Assembly (NCBI GenBank): GCA_963802205.1
Contig: CAWDHW010000016.1
Coordinates: forward strand, 111,050-175,049
Length of the DNA stretch: 64,000 nucleotides
Source of the DNA: DYRB01 sp963802205
GTDB lineage: Bacteria > Pseudomonadota > Gammaproteobacteria > Chromatiales > Chromatiaceae
Reading direction: 5' to 3'
How positions within the stretch are numbered: the stretch's first letter is position 1; each line of letters starts with the position of its first letter. The translations under genes and the position numbers were made by a program. The notes beneath the pieces are model-generated. The model did no database searches and was not told the origin of the DNA. It worked only from the letters and a program-made list of their open reading frames with translations. Shown piece by piece: positions 61,552 through 64,000 of the stretch.

Positions 61552-62447
61552 TCAGGTCTTGCAATCAAGCATACCCGGTTCGGACAGGTTGGTAGCCCGC
61601 AGCCCCTTGCCGCCTTCCAGTCGTCGCACCGCTCGACTGACGGTGGAGTAGTGTACGCCGAAAGCATCGGCAATCTCCTGCATGGAGTAGACACCAGTCT
61701 GAAAGGCCCGAGCCATGGCCTCGCCCCGGTCGGGGTAGCGGCGCGCGAAGTCCGCCAAGGGCTTGGCGAGCGGCGGCGCTGGGCGCGTGGCACTTCGCGC
61801 AGGCGCTCCGGGGTCGTGGCGGCGACACAGTGATGTTCCACAAACGGCTCGCTGCCAAGAAAGACCTGATGGCGCAGACCGTCCCAGACGCTGGGCTGCC
61901 CGACTCCCTGGCGAACGAAGGCAGCGTAGCCGGCTCGGGCTTGGGCACGCTCTTCGCCAAACTGCCCGAGCACCCAGTCGATCTCCAGCCACACCGGTGC
62001 GGGCTCCGCGCCAACCATCGCCCGATAGCTGCTCCACGACCAGTCGCCCGCCTGGGAAACCATGGCGGCACGCACGGGGTTGAGCACTACATAGCGCGCC
62101 AGTTCCAGGAGGTAGGCGTCCCGTTCGACCAGAATGGCCTTGAAGCGCCCCTGAAAGAGGTGTCCCACCAGCCCGTGGCGATGATTGCTCGCCTGCGTGT
62201 AGACGCCGTTGAGTTGGCGCATCCCTTTGGAGAGATTCGCCTCGGGAGTTTCCACGACGATGTGATAGTGGTTGGTCATCTGACACCAGGCGTGGCAGCG
62301 CCAGTTGAACCGGCTGCACACGTCCCCCAGCACCGCGAGCCAATCTGTGCGGTCCTGATCGTCGCCATAAATCGCCTCCCGCCGGTCACCGCGTGAGGTG
62401 ACGTGGTAGAGCCCACCGGCAAGCTCGATGCGCAGAGGTCTGGACAT
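61552..62447 (-). pseudogene. REP-associated tyrosine transposase (IS200-like, RAYT), frameshifted
   Basis: The N-terminal two thirds are a Y1 transposase: RPLRIELAGGLYHVTSRGDRR, the HUH pair in TNHYHIVVE, and the catalytic-Tyr helix ELARYVVLNPVRAAMV. The C-terminal helix-turn-helix (MQEIADAFGVHYSTVSRAVRRLEGGKG) lies in a second frame; one base is missing near 61775 between REVPRAQRR and APPLAKPLADFARRYPD. Without repair the frame ends at 61485 in unrelated sequence. RAYTs mobilise REP-type palindromes, and perfect 16-bp inverted repeats lie at both ends. Confidence 0.85.
61554..61569. repeat. left 16-bp inverted repeat of the RAYT element
   Basis: AGGTCTTGCAATCAAG, the exact inverse of 62472-62487. 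It overlaps the last codons of the transposase gene. Confidence 0.7.
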
Positions 62448-62471
62448 GGGCCCAAGCCTAGTTCAAAAATA

Positions 62472-62487
62472 CTTGATTGCAAGACCT
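62472..62487. repeat. right 16-bp inverted repeat of the RAYT element
   Basis: CTTGATTGCAAGACCT, 25 bases upstream of the transposase start and leading into the GACCCCATTCC tandem repeats. A further AAGACCTGACCCCA copy lies outside the left end at about 61449-61462. Confidence 0.7.
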
Positions 62488-62568
62488 GACCCCATTCCCT
62501 TGGGTGACCCCATTCCTTGGGATGACCCCATTCCTTGGGACCCCATTCCTTGGGACCCCATTCCTTGG
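62488..62568. repeat. short tandem repeat (GACCCCATTCCTTGGG units)
   Basis: Five consecutive copies of a 15-18-base unit ACCCCATTCCTTGGG, varying by one to three bases in the spacer. No coding role is apparent. It starts at the end of the right inverted repeat, so it probably grew from the element's GACCTGACCCCA end. Confidence 0.8.
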
Positions 62569-62622
62569 AGCAGCCCGCAGCGGGCGAACCGAGAGTCACG
62601 GGAACTTCGTCGGGGGTCGCTA

Positions 62623-63411
62623 TCAGGCATCTGAAGATACTGCGCGACCTCCCATCCCGAGTCGCCACTTGCGGTCGAGAAACAGGTAATACGCCGCGAG
62701 CAGGGCGCTGTAGATGAGGACAGATGTGTAGACGATCAGGCTCAGGCGGTGCGCGTCGCCGACATTGGCGAAGTGGCGCAGGAATGGGCCGATCAGCACG
62801 AGGTCGTAAGCGAGGAACCCGAGTAGCGACACCTGCGCGTCACCCCAGCGTCCGCGCGCCAAGACGTAGTAGTAATTCAGCGAAAGGCCGATGAACATAA
62901 GCCCGAACAGAGTCGATGTGGCAGGCTTGAGCGGCCATGGAAAGACGTTCGGCACTCTGGCCGTGAGCGCGATGCCCACGACGAGCAAGACGCCAGAAAA
63001 CAACGCGGTGGAAGCCTTGGCGAGCAGCGGCGTCGGGCGCGGGTCGGCGCACGGAAACCGAACGGACCACAGGAATAGCGCCGCACCAATGATTGCGACC
63101 ATGGCAAATCCGATGATGTGATTCGAAGGTGTGGCATCCGGCGTCCCAGGCGCGACGCTCATGGCGACAGCCATAGCCCCGAAGCCGACGGCGAGCGCGA
63201 TGCCGCCTCCAGCCGCCGCGCGCCAATCCCGACTCCAAGCCACGAGCAAGCTCCCGCTGGCGAAGGCCGCGAGGATCGATGCGATAAACAGGTACGAAAG
63301 CGGACCATCGGACCACGGCCAAAGGCGAAGTACCTGCGGCACTGCGAACGCAAAGCCGGCAGCGAGCCCGATGCAGATCATTCCGAATACGGCGAAGTTT
63401 ATGGGGTACAT
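62623..63411 (-). CDS. multi-pass membrane protein of unknown function
   Basis: A 262-residue protein with about seven or eight hydrophobic helices (NFAVFGMICIGLAAGFAFAV, LFIASILAAFASGSLLVAW, FAMVAIIGAALFLWSV, STALFSGVLLVVGIALTA, STLFGLMFIGLSLNYYYVL, LIVYTSVLIYSALLAAYYL). No motif ties it to a known transporter family. The ATG at 63411 (MYPINFAVFG) is preferred to 63426. It sits between two transposable-element remnants and may be part of the transferred material. Confidence 0.72.
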   Translation of the reverse strand: MYPINFAVFGMICIGLAAGFAFAVPQVLRLWPWSDGPLSYLFIASILAAFASGSLLVAWSRDWRAAAGGGIALAVGFGAMAVAMSVAPGTPDATPSNHIIGFAMVAIIGAALFLWSVRFPCADPRPTPLLAKASTALFSGVLLVVGIALTARVPNVFPWPLKPATSTLFGLMFIGLSLNYYYVLARGRWGDAQVSLLGFLAYDLVLIGPFLRHFANVGDAHRLSLIVYTSVLIYSALLAAYYLFLDRKWRLGMGGRAVSSDA

Positions 63412-63478
63412 GAAAGCCCTCTGCAAACGGGTGGGTGTCCGATCCGGCAGCGTAAGCGGAATTGAGGGAATTGGGGGT

Positions 63479-63766
63479 CTACCATCGGATTTGTAGGTTG
63501 TTGACGTTGAGCAGCCGCCATTGGTGCTCGCGCACCAGGGTGTCCAAGGGGCGAGCGTGGCCGTTGTAGCCCTCCATGACCACCGCCACCGGCCCCGGGT
63601 AGCGGCGCTGATGACGCTCGATGCGACTGAAGAAGTCCGCGAACCCCTCCGGGCGGTGGTCGATGTCGAATTCCTCCAGCAACTCTCCGCTGGTCAAGCC
63701 CACCGCCACGCGATGACGATGACAGCCCACATCGACGCTCACACGCAGTTCCGGATGCAAGACCAT
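63479..63766 (-). pseudogene. truncated IS110-family transposase (N-terminal fragment)
   Basis: 95 codons remain: RVSVDVGCHRHRVAVGL (first catalytic Asp of the RuvC-like DEDD domain) and PVAVVMEGYNGHARPLDTL (Glu), then LLNVNNLQIRW and a stop. Full IS110 transposases are about 300-420 residues, with a C-terminal serine-containing Tnp domain that is absent here. The break is right after VNNL, so the element was cut by insertion or deletion. Confidence 0.85.
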
Positions 63767-64000
63767 AGCAACCCCCGAATGTCGGATCGCAAGGTATGAA
63801 CCGCTTGGATCATCCGCCGGTCTCGTCTACATACAGAGCCACGGCCCCATGGCCCGGCACCATCCCGTATGACCTCAGCGGACGATGCAGGGAGACGGGG
63901 ACGGCATTTCAAGTCAAGCGCGTCAGCCAAAGCCGGTCGCAGACCCCAAGAGCCACACCCCCGTCTCAACGCCAGCTTACCCCCGTCGGGTTCTACCGGC
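63767..64000. other. non-coding end of the IS110 element (possible bridge-RNA region)
   Basis: 234 bases upstream of the IS110 transposase start with no plausible gene, extending to the window edge. In IS110-group elements the non-coding end on the 5' side of the transposase encodes a structured bridge RNA. I cannot verify a fold or mark the element boundary by eye. Inference from position. Confidence 0.3.

Noticed and set aside
62488..62568. CRISPR array
   Set aside because: The repeat units are contiguous at 15-18 bases with no spacers and no cas genes nearby.

Overview
The window is GC-rich, gene-dense bacterial chromosome. Gene content points to a gammaproteobacterium, most likely a sulfur or phototrophic lineage of the Chromatiales type. 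It carries a ftsY-ftsE-ftsX-rpoH cluster, an Mla-type lipid ABC operon, an octaheme cytochrome of the tetrathionate reductase family, SelO, TrpB2 and two copper-export modules. The taxonomic call is inference; there is no rRNA or other marker gene here.

Layout. 155-3617: an alpha/beta hydrolase, then an octaheme cytochrome c with a b-type cytochrome membrane partner. 3898-8008: CopA copper ATPase, a frameshifted DUF302 gene, glycerate kinase. 8110-16360: a damaged defence island holding an adh/frmA remnant and a type I restriction-modification operon hsdR-vapBC-hsdM-hsdS. The hsd genes carry at least 13 single-base indels in hsdR and hsdM and more in hsdS, while the vapBC pair between them is intact. 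A 181-bp MITE-like palindrome and a DUF1016-like remnant sit in the island. 16644-24385: two proteins of unknown function, PBP7-type endopeptidase, hemolysin III, MscK-type channel. 24707-28869: a ynbA/plsC/cdsA-like phospholipid operon, a GDT1/UPF0016 cation exporter, a thioredoxin-like protein, an FmdB-like protein with a clear promoter.

28913-40553, mostly minus strand: DegS-like protease; an MlaE-MlaF-MlaD-lipoprotein operon whose ATPase lacks the Walker B glutamate and the H-loop histidine; znuCB; ftsY-ftsE-ftsX-rpoH; a methyltransferase. 40801-47794: an MrfA/MrfB-like helicase-exonuclease pair, a DUF971-MoaD fusion, a Cys-rich duplicated secreted protein, TrpB2. 48069-51974: an orphan Phd antitoxin and a translationally coupled operon of a TelA-like protein, a membrane protein that looks like DUF6384, and a coiled-coil protein with a glycine-rich tail. 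This operon is the best candidate here for a little-described system. 52121-59461: frameshifted GDPD, SelO, CusB/CusA copper efflux.

59513-64000 is a mosaic of mobile debris: an antitoxin with a truncated toxin, a Uma2 tail, an integron-cassette-like stretch (a clear attC site, GNAT and VOC cassette genes, no integrase), a frameshifted REP-associated (RAYT-type) transposase bounded by 16-bp inverted repeats and followed by short tandem repeats, a membrane protein, and the 5' end of an IS110 transposase with its non-coding end. I saw no tRNA, rRNA, CRISPR array or prophage.
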